From contig CACKSF010000009.1 of assembly GCA_902602795.1 (NCBI GenBank), positions 1 through 37,201 of the forward strand: a stretch of DNA of 37,201 nt, in the 5' to 3' direction. A program made the position numbers and the translations under genes. Source of the DNA: an uncultured Fidelibacterota bacterium. GTDB taxonomy: Bacteria; Fidelibacterota; Marinisomatia; Marinisomatales; UBA1611. This document shows, one piece after another, positions 10,481-20,128 of the stretch (position 1 is its first letter; each line of letters begins with the position of its first letter). Below the pieces are notes generated by a model, which did not search any database, was not told where the DNA came from, and saw nothing but the letters and a program-made list of their open reading frames with translations.

Positions 10481-11866
10481 ATGAGTGAAGTTTTAACCCT
10501 TGAAAAACAACTCCTCACCAATCAAAAAGAGGTTAAAAAAACACCAGTAAAGAAATTCTATATAGAGACCCTTGGATGCCAAATGAACGTAGCTGATTCT
10601 GAATTAATTATTGCAATGCTTGTTGACAAAGGATTTATAAAATCTGATAACCCACAAAATTCTGATTTAATTTTTATAAATACTTGCTCTATTCGAGAAA
10701 GAGCAGAGGAAAAGGTTCATTCCCAACTTGGAAGATGGGCTAAAATAAAAAAAAATAAGCCAGAAGTAATTATTGGTGTTTTAGGATGCATGGCGCAAAA
10801 TTTAAAGCAAGATATACTTGAGAATAGGCCTTTTGTGGATATTATTCTTGGACCAGACTCTTACAGAAAACTTCCAGAAATAATAAATAGATCAATGTAT
10901 GATCAACAAAGTATCGTTGATACTAAGCTTTCTAGATATGAGGTTTACGATGGACTATTTCCAAAAAGAAAGGATGGGGTAAATGCGTGGATTTCGATAA
11001 TGAGAGGGTGCGATAAATTTTGCACATTCTGTATTGTACCTTTTACTCGGGGGAGAGAAAGAAGTCGAAACATAGATAGCATAGTAAAGGAAGCAGAATA
11101 CGCTGTAAAGAGTGGTTACAGGGAGCTAACGCTTCTAGGTCAAAATGTTAATTCTTTTAGATATGGTGATTTTATGTTCCATGATCTTCTTGAAATTGTA
11201 TCTCAAATATCTGGTGTTGATAGGATAAGATATACTTCTCCGCATCCTCAAGATATTAGTGATGAGCTTTTAGCAGTAATGCGAAAAAATGACAACATCT
11301 GTAACTATATTCATTTGCCTCTGCAATCAGGAAGTGATAAAATTTTAAAAAGAATGCATCGATCTTATTTAAAAGAAGACTTTTTATCTTTAGCAAAAAA
11401 AATTAGGCAGATACTTCCAGGCGTTGGAATATCTACTGATATAATTGTTGGTTTTCCTGGAGAAACCGAAGAAGATTTTTTAGAAACGATTAGTGTAATG
11501 GAAGATGTTAAATTTGATAGTGCGTTTAATTTTAAATATTCACCTAGGGTAGGAACAAAAGCTTCTGAATATGAAGATCAAATATTAGAAACAACTAAAC
11601 AAAAACGTTTAGAAAAAGTAATTAATCTTCAAAAAGAGCATTCAATCCAAAGAAATAAAAAATTGATAGGGACAACGCAAATAATTTTAGTTGAAAAACA
11701 ATCTAAAATGTCTTTAGATCATTGGGCTGGTAGGACTGATTCAAATAAATGGGTTATTTTTAGAAAAGGAAAAGTCAAATTAAATGAAATGGTAAAGGTT
11801 TTAATTATAGATTCTAAAGGTATTTCGTTGAAAGGAGAATTAGTAAGCGAGGAAAAATTGGCATAA
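10481..11866 (+). CDS. miaB: tRNA-2-methylthio-N6-dimethylallyladenosine synthase
   Basis: FYIETLGCQMNVADSE, radical SAM motif RGCDKFCTFCIVPFTRGRERSR, LLGQNVNSF, SGSDKILKRMHR, C-terminal TRAM region. Confidence 0.95.
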   Translation: MSEVLTLEKQLLTNQKEVKKTPVKKFYIETLGCQMNVADSELIIAMLVDKGFIKSDNPQNSDLIFINTCSIRERAEEKVHSQLGRWAKIKKNKPEVIIGVLGCMAQNLKQDILENRPFVDIILGPDSYRKLPEIINRSMYDQQSIVDTKLSRYEVYDGLFPKRKDGVNAWISIMRGCDKFCTFCIVPFTRGRERSRNIDSIVKEAEYAVKSGYRELTLLGQNVNSFRYGDFMFHDLLEIVSQISGVDRIRYTSPHPQDISDELLAVMRKNDNICNYIHLPLQSGSDKILKRMHRSYLKEDFLSLAKKIRQILPGVGISTDIIVGFPGETEEDFLETISVMEDVKFDSAFNFKYSPRVGTKASEYEDQILETTKQKRLEKVINLQKEHSIQRNKKLIGTTQIILVEKQSKMSLDHWAGRTDSNKWVIFRKGKVKLNEMVKVLIIDSKGISLKGELVSEEKLA

Positions 11867-12180
11867 TGAAATTGCTCAAGACATTCTTTTTAATTATAAT
11901 AATTTTATTTTTGATTTACTTTTTGAGTATGAATAATGCTAAAGTGGATATTGATTTACTTTTTAAGAAATTTAATCAAGTATCAATTTCTATGGTAATT
12001 TTTGGTGCTTTGTCACTAGGTGTACTATTTGGATATATAATAGCGGTATTCTCGATCTTATCTGTCAGAGCTCAGAATAGAAACTTACAGAATAAAATAA
12101 AAAGTTTAACAGACGAATTAAATGATCTTCGAAATGTAGCTATAAACGAGACTGTTTATGAAGATGATGGAATAAATTGA
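11866..12180 (+). CDS. LapA-domain (DUF1049) membrane protein
   Basis: 104 aa, two TM segments with the LapA-like pattern SMNNAKVDIDLLF...VSISMVIFGALSLGVLFGYIIAVFS, then a coiled coil; directly upstream of a LapB-like TPR gene. Confidence 0.75.
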   Translation: MKLLKTFFLIIIILFLIYFLSMNNAKVDIDLLFKKFNQVSISMVIFGALSLGVLFGYIIAVFSILSVRAQNRNLQNKIKSLTDELNDLRNVAINETVYEDDGIN

Positions 12181-12229
12181 ACTATGTTATTTTCATCGAT
12201 AGATTTATTAATTTTCTTCAGGAGTTGTC

Positions 12230-13231
12230 ATTTTTCAATTTTTTTCTTTATTTAAATCTAAAAAGACTCCAAAGGTCGAAACTTTATTTTCGGATGCTCT
12301 AAATGCACTTTTAAATGGAGACAACACTAGAGCTATTTCCCTCCTTCAGCAGGTTGTCAAGAAAGATACAAACCATGTCAGAGCATATTTGCAACTAGGC
12401 AACATATTAAGGGAAGAGAATACTGACCAAGCTATAAAAATTCACCAGTCATTAACAGTAAGACCAAACCTTAGTGCAGATCAAAGGGTCCAAATCCATA
12501 AAGCATTGGCTAAAGATTACATAGAAATAGGTTATATAAAAAAAGCAATGGAGGAAGCCAAAAAAATACTCCTTATTGAAAAACGTAATTTGTGGTCACT
12601 AAAATTTTTGATAAAAACTTCTGAAGAAAATCAAGATTGGGAAGAAGCTGCTATTTGGAGTAAACATTTACAAAAAGTAAGTGGAAAAAAAGAAGTAAAT
12701 GATTTATCTAGATTTGATATTTATAAAGGACTTGATTGTATGATAAATGGTAAGATTGAAGAAGCAAAGTCGTTTTTTAAAATAGCTATCAAAAAATCGC
12801 CTGATAACAGTCAAGCATATAAATACTTGGGTGACCTGTATGAGAAAAATAGAGATTTAGTAAAAGCATTGGAAAATTGGCAAACTTATGCTACCAGGGA
12901 TGAGAAATCTGGTATTGATGTGTACCATAAAATAGAGTCTGCTTTATTTGACCTTGGACGCTATAGTGAAGTAGAAAAATTTTATCAAAAGTTAATTTCA
13001 TTAGATAAGTTTAATTTGGAGGCCATAATAAAACTTGCAAATGTCCTTGAAGAAAAAGGCGAAATAAGTACAGCTTTGAGTTTAGTTGAAAATTTATCTG
13101 ATAAGAACAATAATGATATTAGAATTGATTTAATGAGGCTAAAATTATCAATACCAACCGCAACTCCAATTGAACTTGGACATCAAATAGATGCTATAAT
13201 TGATAAAAGATCAAAAAATAATAATGATTAA
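12230..13231 (+). CDS. LapB-like TPR protein lacking the C-terminal rubredoxin-type zinc ribbon
   Basis: ORF track begins at TTG 12389, but the same frame is open upstream and encodes a coherent TPR: ..FQFFSLFKSKKTPKVETLFSDALNALLNGDNTRAISLLQQVVKKDTNHVRAYLQLGNILREENTDQAIKIHQSL.... Resembles LapB (VEAHLTLGNLFRSRGEVDRAIRIHQTL in E. coli). Start is uncertain; ATT 12230 follows AGGAG. Confidence 0.65.
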   Translation: MFQFFSLFKSKKTPKVETLFSDALNALLNGDNTRAISLLQQVVKKDTNHVRAYLQLGNILREENTDQAIKIHQSLTVRPNLSADQRVQIHKALAKDYIEIGYIKKAMEEAKKILLIEKRNLWSLKFLIKTSEENQDWEEAAIWSKHLQKVSGKKEVNDLSRFDIYKGLDCMINGKIEEAKSFFKIAIKKSPDNSQAYKYLGDLYEKNRDLVKALENWQTYATRDEKSGIDVYHKIESALFDLGRYSEVEKFYQKLISLDKFNLEAIIKLANVLEEKGEISTALSLVENLSDKNNNDIRIDLMRLKLSIPTATPIELGHQIDAIIDKRSKNNND

Positions 13232-14000
13232 ATTTTTAATTTTTATTTTCCCAATTTTTATTTTGTGTCAAAATATTGATATGTATATATCCCTAATTGA
13301 TGAAGGGCAGGAGAACTCTGTAAAAGAAAAATTACCTGAATTAATTTCTAAATATCCGAACAGTGCTGGTGTTATTTACCTACAGGCACTCTTAACTAAG
13401 GATGGTATAAAATCTTTAGATCTATATAAATTAATAATTGAAAAATTTCCTAGATCAAGTTTTTCTGATGATGCATCTGTTAAATTGGGTGAATATTTTT
13501 ATGCAAGGGGACTCTACTCTCAAGCATGTAGAAGTTTATCGCAGTTTCCTAGAAAACATCCTCGCTATCATGAAATGCAAAGAGTAATAGATTTATTGGT
13601 GAGTTCTTTCCAAGCTGTTGGTCAAAATGATTCTGCTCAATATTATCTTAGCATATATCAAGGTATGTTTCCATATTTAGATGTAGAAAAATATGGCATT
13701 AATACTAATGATGTAAATTTACCTAGAACTCAGAAAGAGCAACATAGTAATAAACGATCTCCTTATGTAATCCAGATAGGTGCATTCAGTAGCCTAAAGA
13801 ATGCAAATAGATTGAAATTACAGGCAAATCAAATAGGTCATGAAGTGGAAATAATAAAAGTGGAAACTAAAGATAGAACTTTAAATGCTGTAAGGGTTGT
13901 AAGATATAATTCTAAGACCGCTGCGGAAAAAGTTGGACAGAATATTAAAAGAAAATTAGGTGTAGATTACAGAGTATTGTATCGTCCAATAAATGGTTAA
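13224..14000 (+). CDS. TPR-like lipid/envelope protein with C-terminal SPOR domain
   Basis: Signal-like MIKFLIFIFPIFILCQ (ATG 13224), tetratricopeptide-like repeats, C-terminal SPOR: YVIQIGAFSSLKNANRLKLQANQIGHEVEIIKV...VRVVRYNSKTAAEKVGQNIK. Confidence 0.8.
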   Translation: MIKFLIFIFPIFILCQNIDMYISLIDEGQENSVKEKLPELISKYPNSAGVIYLQALLTKDGIKSLDLYKLIIEKFPRSSFSDDASVKLGEYFYARGLYSQACRSLSQFPRKHPRYHEMQRVIDLLVSSFQAVGQNDSAQYYLSIYQGMFPYLDVEKYGINTNDVNLPRTQKEQHSNKRSPYVIQIGAFSSLKNANRLKLQANQIGHEVEIIKVETKDRTLNAVRVVRYNSKTAAEKVGQNIKRKLGVDYRVLYRPING

Positions 14001-14006
14001 ATATTT

Positions 14007-14099
14007 GGGAATGATTGAGTTGCTGGTGCTCTCCGCGGCCTTCAAAGCCGTTGTCTGTAATTTATTTACAGAGCTGGGTTCGATTCCCAGGCGTTCCCG
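14007..14099 (+). tRNA. selC: tRNA-Sec (anticodon TCA, selC-type)
   Basis: Folded by eye: acceptor GGGAATGA/GCGTTCCC (7 pairs including one GU, eighth A.G), D-stem GAGT/GCTC, anticodon stem GCGGC-CTTCAAA-GCCGT with TCA at 14042-14044, 7-bp variable arm TCTGTAA/TTACAGA, T-arm CTGGG-TTCGATT-CCCAG, discriminator G. 93 nt. UGA is used as an ordinary stop nearby (e.g. pseB). Confidence 0.88.
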
Positions 14100-14200
14100 C
14101 GAAAATTGAATTAATTAATTATTAATATTCATAAAGATCTTAAAATAACAAAGTTGATTTCATAACTTTTAAAGCTAGTCTATTGTAAAATAAAAAAGTA

Positions 14201-15211
14201 ATGTATTCTAAATATATAAAAGATAAAAATATTTTAGTTACAGGTGGTACTGGAACCTTTGGAAAAAAGTTTATTGAAACCATTTTAAAAAATTATAGAC
14301 CGAATAAAGTTGTAGTTTATAGTAGAGATGAATTAAAACAGTTCGAAATGCAACAATTGTATCCCGATGATGGTATTTGTCCTATCCGTTATTTCATTGG
14401 GGACGTAAGGGATCTTCCTCGCCTGAGGATGGCTATGTCAAGAATTGACATTGTTGTCCATGCAGCTGCCCTTAAACAAGTTCCCGCTGCTGAATATAAT
14501 CCATTTGAAGCAATTAAAACTAACATTATCGGCGCACAAAATGTTATTGATGCAGCAATTGAAAATAACGTAAAGAAGGTGATAGCTCTAAGTACAGATA
14601 AAGCAGCAGCTCCAATAAATTTATATGGTGCCACAAAGCTTGCATCAGATAAACTATTTGTTGCTGCTAATAACTATATAGGTACTAAAAACATTAAATT
14701 TTCTGTTGTTAGATACGGAAATGTTATGGGTAGTCGTGGTTCTGTGATTCCTATCTTTTTAGATAAAAAAGATTCAGGTGAAATACCCATTACTGATGCT
14801 AGAATGACTAGATTTAATATAACGTTAGAAGAGGGTATAAATTTTGTTTTAAAGTGCATTAGTCGGATGTGGGGGGGAGAGCTATTTGTTCCAAAAATAC
14901 CATCTTATAGAATACTTGATCTCGCGAAGGCTATTGCCCCTGATGCAGAGATAAAAATTATTGGGGTAAGGCCAGGTGAAAAAATACATGAAGAAATGAT
15001 AACGAAGACAGATGCGTTGAATACGATTGAATTTAAAAATTATTATGTGATACTTCCTTCGAGTCGATTGTGGGATGTGGAGCAATTTAGATTAAGTAGT
15101 AATCAAGGTGAGGGGAGGTTTTGTGAAGATGAGTTTTTTTATGAAAGCGGTACAAATGATAGGTTCTTAACCTCAGATGAATTATCAAATCTTATTAGTA
15201 CAATTATTTGA
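14201..15211 (+). CDS. pseB: UDP-N-acetylglucosamine 4,6-dehydratase (inverting), PseB
   Basis: ILVTGGTGTFGKKF, VVYSRDELKQFEMQQ, HAAALKQVPAAEYNPFEAIKTNIIGAQNVIDAA, STDKAAAPINLYGATKLASDKLF: PseB/FlaA1-type SDR. Confidence 0.93.
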   Translation: MYSKYIKDKNILVTGGTGTFGKKFIETILKNYRPNKVVVYSRDELKQFEMQQLYPDDGICPIRYFIGDVRDLPRLRMAMSRIDIVVHAAALKQVPAAEYNPFEAIKTNIIGAQNVIDAAIENNVKKVIALSTDKAAAPINLYGATKLASDKLFVAANNYIGTKNIKFSVVRYGNVMGSRGSVIPIFLDKKDSGEIPITDARMTRFNITLEEGINFVLKCISRMWGGELFVPKIPSYRILDLAKAIAPDAEIKIIGVRPGEKIHEEMITKTDALNTIEFKNYYVILPSSRLWDVEQFRLSSNQGEGRFCEDEFFYESGTNDRFLTSDELSNLISTII

Positions 15212-15452
15212 TATCAAAAAAATTTGCTACTCATTAAAGTGGTAACTTTTTTATCTTTGTATTAAAATTGTTTATGCTCAATTATTTTTTGGCTTATTCA
15301 AAATATTTCCAGGATATATCCACATTTTTTTCATTGAAAAAATTGATAATATAAAGTCATATTCAACTAATATGTCTTTCTATTAGGAGATTATAAAGTT
15401 TTTGGAAGGTATTTAGTTTCAATTTGAATTAGATATTGAAAGGCTATATTGT

Positions 15453-16499
15453 ATGAAGATTATCTTTAGAGTAGACTCTTCAAAAAAAATTGGCAGTGGC
15501 CATTTAGTGAGATGTTTGTCAATTTCAGATTTATTAATTGATAAAGGTGCACAAGTTTTTTTTATATCGTGTTCCACTAAAGGCAATTTTAATAGCTTAA
15601 TTAAAAAAAAAGGTATTCCCTACAGAGTAATAAAAAATAAATTAGAAAAAGATCTAGACAATAGCGAAATTGATGACGCTAATGAAACTATAAAATTGAT
15701 AAAAGATCAAAGTTTAGATATGATAATTATTGATCATTACTCATTAGGTATTCGTTGGGAAAGAGCTTTAAAGCCATATACAAAAAAAATTTTTGTCATT
15801 GATGATCTTGCAAATAGGGAGCATGATTGTGATTTTTTATTAGATCAAAATTTTGTTCTAAATTATGATGATAGATACAGAAACAAAGTTCCAAAAAAAT
15901 GTAACCTTTTTCTTGGACCTAAGTACGCATTGCTCCAAAAAGATTACGATTCATTCCAAGTAAGAATAAGGACAAGAGTCAAAAGATTGTTAATTTTTTT
16001 CGGAGGGCATGATAATCAAAGTCTATCTTTAGTTATTTTAAAGTGTGTTTTAAAAATGAAATTACCTAATACCTATATTGACATTGTTATCTCTTCAGAG
16101 GATAATTCTGTTGATACGATGAAAAAAATTTCTAAAAATAATCCTAATATTTTTTTCCATCATAATTTACCAAGTTTATCTGCACTAATAAACAAGTCTG
16201 ATTTAGCAATTGGAGCTGGTGGCGTAAGTCTATTGGAAAGGTGTTTATTAGGCCTCCCTGCGATTGTTATTACAGTTTCTGACAATCAAATCGAAAGTTG
16301 TAAAGCTTTAAGCGAAGTTGGTGCGATAAAATTATTAGGACATTTTGATGAGTTTAGTGAGGACGTTTTTGTTTTAGCACTAAAAAAATTAATATCTAGC
16401 AAAAAAGAATTATCATTAATATCAAAAAATGCATATAATGTAATGAAAGAGTGGTCATATAATTCTATCTCAAAAAATATATTAAATGAATTTAGATAA
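15453..16499 (+). CDS. pseG: UDP-2,4-diacetamido-2,4,6-trideoxy-beta-L-altropyranose hydrolase, PseG
   Basis: FRVDSSKKIGSGHLVRCLSISDLL...; IIIDHYSLGIRWE; FVIDDLANREHDCDFLLDQNF; FFGGHDNQSLSL; IGAGGVSLLERCLLGLPAIVI. Confidence 0.92.
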   Translation: MKIIFRVDSSKKIGSGHLVRCLSISDLLIDKGAQVFFISCSTKGNFNSLIKKKGIPYRVIKNKLEKDLDNSEIDDANETIKLIKDQSLDMIIIDHYSLGIRWERALKPYTKKIFVIDDLANREHDCDFLLDQNFVLNYDDRYRNKVPKKCNLFLGPKYALLQKDYDSFQVRIRTRVKRLLIFFGGHDNQSLSLVILKCVLKMKLPNTYIDIVISSEDNSVDTMKKISKNNPNIFFHHNLPSLSALINKSDLAIGAGGVSLLERCLLGLPAIVITVSDNQIESCKALSEVGAIKLLGHFDEFSEDVFVLALKKLISSKKELSLISKNAYNVMKEWSYNSISKNILNEFR

Positions 16500-17043
16500 A
16501 ATAACAGAAAAGTACTTTTTAAATATAAAGCACAAATTAATTCAATCAAGAAAACTACCACATCCATTTCACTCAAAAAATGGCAGGGAATTAACATTTC
16601 AATGGATTGATTTATGCGAGCCCTCACTAATACTGGAGGTAAGAAACTCAAGAAAAGTTGTTCAGATGTCTAGCTCAAATAAGGAAGTATCAAAAAAAGA
16701 GCACAACTTTTTTATAAAAAATTATCTTAAAATACCAAGAATAGATTTAATAATTATTGATCAATTAACTAATAAATATGTTGGATCAGTAATTATAAAT
16801 TTTACTAAATATGGTTTGGAAATTGGTAAGTACATTGGGGATAAAAAATTTTTGGGTAAAGGAATAGCTTATTATGGCATGAATAGTTTTTTAAAATTTT
16901 TAAAGATCTATTTAAGTGGAAAAAAAATTGTTGCTAAGACGATGAAAAGCAATGTGGTAAACATTCACATAAATAAAAAATTAGGTTTCCTTAATATAAA
17001 AGCACTAGACGATAAATATTTTTTAATGAGTAGGAGATTGTGA
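16486..17043 (+). CDS. GNAT family N-acetyltransferase (PseH-like position and role)
   Basis: 185 aa; GNAT-like architecture (YVGSVIINF..GLEIGKYIGDKKFLGKGIAYYGMNSFLKF..V..KTMKSNVVNIHINKKLGF); overlaps pseG by 14 bp. Confidence 0.75.
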   Translation: MNLDKITEKYFLNIKHKLIQSRKLPHPFHSKNGRELTFQWIDLCEPSLILEVRNSRKVVQMSSSNKEVSKKEHNFFIKNYLKIPRIDLIIIDQLTNKYVGSVIINFTKYGLEIGKYIGDKKFLGKGIAYYGMNSFLKFLKIYLSGKKIVAKTMKSNVVNIHINKKLGFLNIKALDDKYFLMSRRL

Positions 17044-18755
17044 TGTGTGGATTTATTTGTGTCGTGAAAAAAAATTCACCAAAAAAAAAGAAAAAAACTA
17101 TTATAAATAAAAAATTATTAGAACACAGAGGGCCTGATTTTTCAAAAGAAATAAATTATAAAAATATTTCATTTCGGCATTGGAGATTATCGATAATAGA
17201 TTTAACTGAGTACTCTAATCAGCCGATCGTAGATGGAGATAATATATTCCTGTATAATGGCGAATTATATGATTATAAAGAGGTTGGTAATAAATATAAA
17301 GTAAAAGAAAATGGTGATACGCATACATTTTTTTCTATTTTGAGACAGGAAAATGGTCTTGAAAAATTGCAAAAGCAGCAAGGGTTTTTTTCTTTTCTGA
17401 TTTATAATAAAAAGATCAATTTATTAAAAGGAGGAAGAGATAGGTTTGGTAAAAAGCCATTATACTATTTCATTAACCGTAAACTTGCAATTTTTTCCTC
17501 AGAAGAAAAGGGTATTTTATCTTTTTTAAAAAGTATTAGTATAGATTTTAATTCGATAATGGAATATTTTTTGTACAAAACTACATTTTATGGGAAAACA
17601 TTTTTCAAAAATATACTTGAAATTCCTCCAGGTTCATCATTTAAATTTGATATTAAAACATGGGATTTTCAAACGTCCATTAACTGGTCAGATTATTACT
17701 CACAAGATTTAAGCAAGACTTTTTTTCCAAATAGATTTGATAATACTATATCGGAGGACAATAACATTGAAGATATGTTAACTGAAGCAGTAAATCGCAG
17801 AATTAAGTGTGATGTTCCTGTTCAGATTGCTCTTTCTGGAGGAATTGATTCTACAACAATTTCTGCGTTAGCAAAAGCTTCTGAATTTAATTATAATATT
17901 CTTAGGTCTATCACATTAGGTTTTGATATTGGTATTGATGAGTCTAAAATAGCTTTGGAGATTTCTAGCAAATTAAATTTGGCAAATCAAATAATAACTT
18001 TTAATAGCAATGAGTTTTTAAATTTATTAGAAATTACTATCAAAAAAATGGAAAGTCCTCTAGATCACCCACATGCAATTGGGTATTACATTCTTACCAA
18101 AGAAGCTGGAAAAAAAGGTAAGGTTTTGATAACTGGGGAAGGAGCAGACGAATTATTTTATGGATATAACCATTACAATAATTTTAGAGGAAGATCTTTT
18201 GCATTTAGAGAGTACCTACAGAAAGAAGATGAAAATATTTTTAAAGGGAAAGTTTTTAATTCTATCCGTGATCATGCTATGATAGGTCGCTATAGAAAAC
18301 ATGCCATAAAATCCTATCAGAACTCTAGAAATTTTGAATTGAAGACTCACCTAATTTCTTTGCTGAAAAGAAATGATAAGATGAGCATGGCAAATTCAGT
18401 TGAAATTAGAGCACCATTTCTCGATCAAAAAATTATTTCTTATGCTTTAAATTTTGATCAAAACAGAATTATAAAATCTAGAAAGAGTTTTATTAAGGAT
18501 ATAGCTAAAAACTTAGTTCCTAATTTGCCAGAATTTGGAAAAAAAAATGGTTTTCGAGTTCCTTTTGATGAAAATTTTAATGATATTAAAAAATCAGATA
18601 GAGGAAAGCACTATATCAAATTAGCTCTTGATCAAATAAAAAATATTACAGGAGTAGGATATGATAATTGTAATTTGAATCCTAGAGTAGGCTGGTCGCT
18701 AGTTAATATTGGATGCTTTTTAAATATATTTCAAGAATCAGATTATTGTAATTGA
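17043..18755 (+). CDS. Asparagine synthase (glutamine-hydrolysing)-like amidotransferase
   Basis: ATG at 17043 gives MCGF with catalytic Cys2; LEHRGPD, FLYNGELYDY, GGRDRFGKKPLYY, LSGGIDSTTISALA PP-loop, TGEGADELFYGY. Confidence 0.9.
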   Translation: MCGFICVVKKNSPKKKKKTIINKKLLEHRGPDFSKEINYKNISFRHWRLSIIDLTEYSNQPIVDGDNIFLYNGELYDYKEVGNKYKVKENGDTHTFFSILRQENGLEKLQKQQGFFSFLIYNKKINLLKGGRDRFGKKPLYYFINRKLAIFSSEEKGILSFLKSISIDFNSIMEYFLYKTTFYGKTFFKNILEIPPGSSFKFDIKTWDFQTSINWSDYYSQDLSKTFFPNRFDNTISEDNNIEDMLTEAVNRRIKCDVPVQIALSGGIDSTTISALAKASEFNYNILRSITLGFDIGIDESKIALEISSKLNLANQIITFNSNEFLNLLEITIKKMESPLDHPHAIGYYILTKEAGKKGKVLITGEGADELFYGYNHYNNFRGRSFAFREYLQKEDENIFKGKVFNSIRDHAMIGRYRKHAIKSYQNSRNFELKTHLISLLKRNDKMSMANSVEIRAPFLDQKIISYALNFDQNRIIKSRKSFIKDIAKNLVPNLPEFGKKNGFRVPFDENFNDIKKSDRGKHYIKLALDQIKNITGVGYDNCNLNPRVGWSLVNIGCFLNIFQESDYCN

Positions 18756-18846
18756 AGAAATATTTATTGATGCTTTATGTTTCTTTAGCTTTTTTTTGCC
18801 AAAAAATATACTAAAATTTTATTTACTATGGGTAAGTTGATATATA

Positions 18847-19905
18847 ATGAGTGAGATAAAAATAGGTGCAAAAAAAATAGGAAGGCACCAGAAACCTTTT
18901 ATAGTCGCAGAAATGTCTGGTAATCATGATCAATCTATTGAAAAAGCATTCAAAATAATTGATAAGGCATTAGAATGTGGCGCTTGTGCGATTAAACTTC
19001 AAACATATACGGCAGAGAGCATGACATTAGACATTCATAAAAATGAGTTCATGATTAATGATAAAAGTAGTCTTTGGTATGGCCAATCTTTATTTAATTT
19101 ATATAGGAAAGCTTATACTCCATGGGAATGGCATAAAGACCTTTTTGCACATGCAAAAAAAAGAGGAATAATCTGCTTTAGCTCTCCCTTTAGTCTTAAA
19201 GCTGTAGATCTATTGGAAGAACTAAATTCGCCAGCCTACAAGATTGCTTCTTTTGAAATAGTACACACTAAACTTATAGAAAAAGTAGCTTCTACAGGTA
19301 AACCAGTTATCATTTCTACTGGGATGGCATCTCTCCAAGAAATAAGTAGAGCAGTTGAAATTGCCAGAAAGAATGGATGCTTGAACTTAATTCTTTTAAA
19401 ATGTACAAGTAGCTATCCAGCTTCGCCGAAAAATAGCAATATTTTAACTATACCTCATCTTCGGGATCTTTTTCAATGTGAAGTTGGATTATCCGATCAC
19501 ACTAAAGGAATAGGCTCGGCCATAGGAGCGATTGCACATGGAGCTACAGTAATAGAAAAACATTTTACTTTATCAAAAAGCGATGGCGGTATTGACGCTG
19601 AATTTTCCTTAGAACCATCTGAAATGAAACTATTAGTAGATGAATCTAATAATTGTAAGGATTCCCTTGGAAGTATATTATATGGACCGACAAATGAAGA
19701 AAGATCTTCAATAGGTTTACGTAGATCGATTTATATTTCTGCTGATATGAAGAAAGGTGAACTCTTTTCGAATGAAAATCTAAAAATTATTAGACCGGGT
19801 AAAGGTTTAGATCCATATTACTATGACCTTTTTATAGGAAAGCAAGTTAAAAAATCAGTATTAAAAGGAACACCTCTATCATGGGATTTAATCCTAAAAA
19901 ATTAA
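18847..19905 (+). CDS. pseI: Pseudaminic acid synthase PseI (NeuB family, C-terminal SAF domain)
   Basis: FIVAEMSGNHDQSIEKAFKIIDKALECGACAIKLQTYTAESMTLD; ISTGMAS; LLKCTSSYPA; GLSDHTKGIGSAIGAIAHGATVIEKHFTLSKSDGGIDAEFSLEP; SAF end. Confidence 0.94.
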   Translation: MSEIKIGAKKIGRHQKPFIVAEMSGNHDQSIEKAFKIIDKALECGACAIKLQTYTAESMTLDIHKNEFMINDKSSLWYGQSLFNLYRKAYTPWEWHKDLFAHAKKRGIICFSSPFSLKAVDLLEELNSPAYKIASFEIVHTKLIEKVASTGKPVIISTGMASLQEISRAVEIARKNGCLNLILLKCTSSYPASPKNSNILTIPHLRDLFQCEVGLSDHTKGIGSAIGAIAHGATVIEKHFTLSKSDGGIDAEFSLEPSEMKLLVDESNNCKDSLGSILYGPTNEERSSIGLRRSIYISADMKKGELFSNENLKIIRPGKGLDPYYYDLFIGKQVKKSVLKGTPLSWDLILKN

Positions 19906-20128
19906 TTTTTTGAAATCATACAGAGTTGTTAAATGAAAAAAAAGCAATCCTTTGACCATTTTAACTTAGCTTTGGAACTATATATAAAAACGAAATTGGA
20001 AAACTTGATTAAAAATAACAAAATATTTTTTCTATTTTTTAGCATATGATAATTGTTTACATGATTAGTTTAATATTAATCTTTAATTACTGATTATCCT
20101 TAAAAAATGATTACCAACCTTATCTAAA

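Noticed and set aside
14389-15085. Three minus-strand ORFs opposite pseB
   Set aside because: Fully antisense to a well-supported CDS and without family features.
16286-16651. 121-aa minus-strand ORF across the pseG/GNAT junction
   Set aside because: Antisense to two well-supported overlapping genes; composition typical of an AT-rich complementary frame.
19933-20049. Small plus-strand ORF MKKKQSFDHFNLALELYIKTKLENLIKNNKIFFLFFSI between pseI and pseC
   Set aside because: Only about 38 aa, no recognisable family, low-complexity AT-rich end; cannot distinguish from chance or a short remnant.
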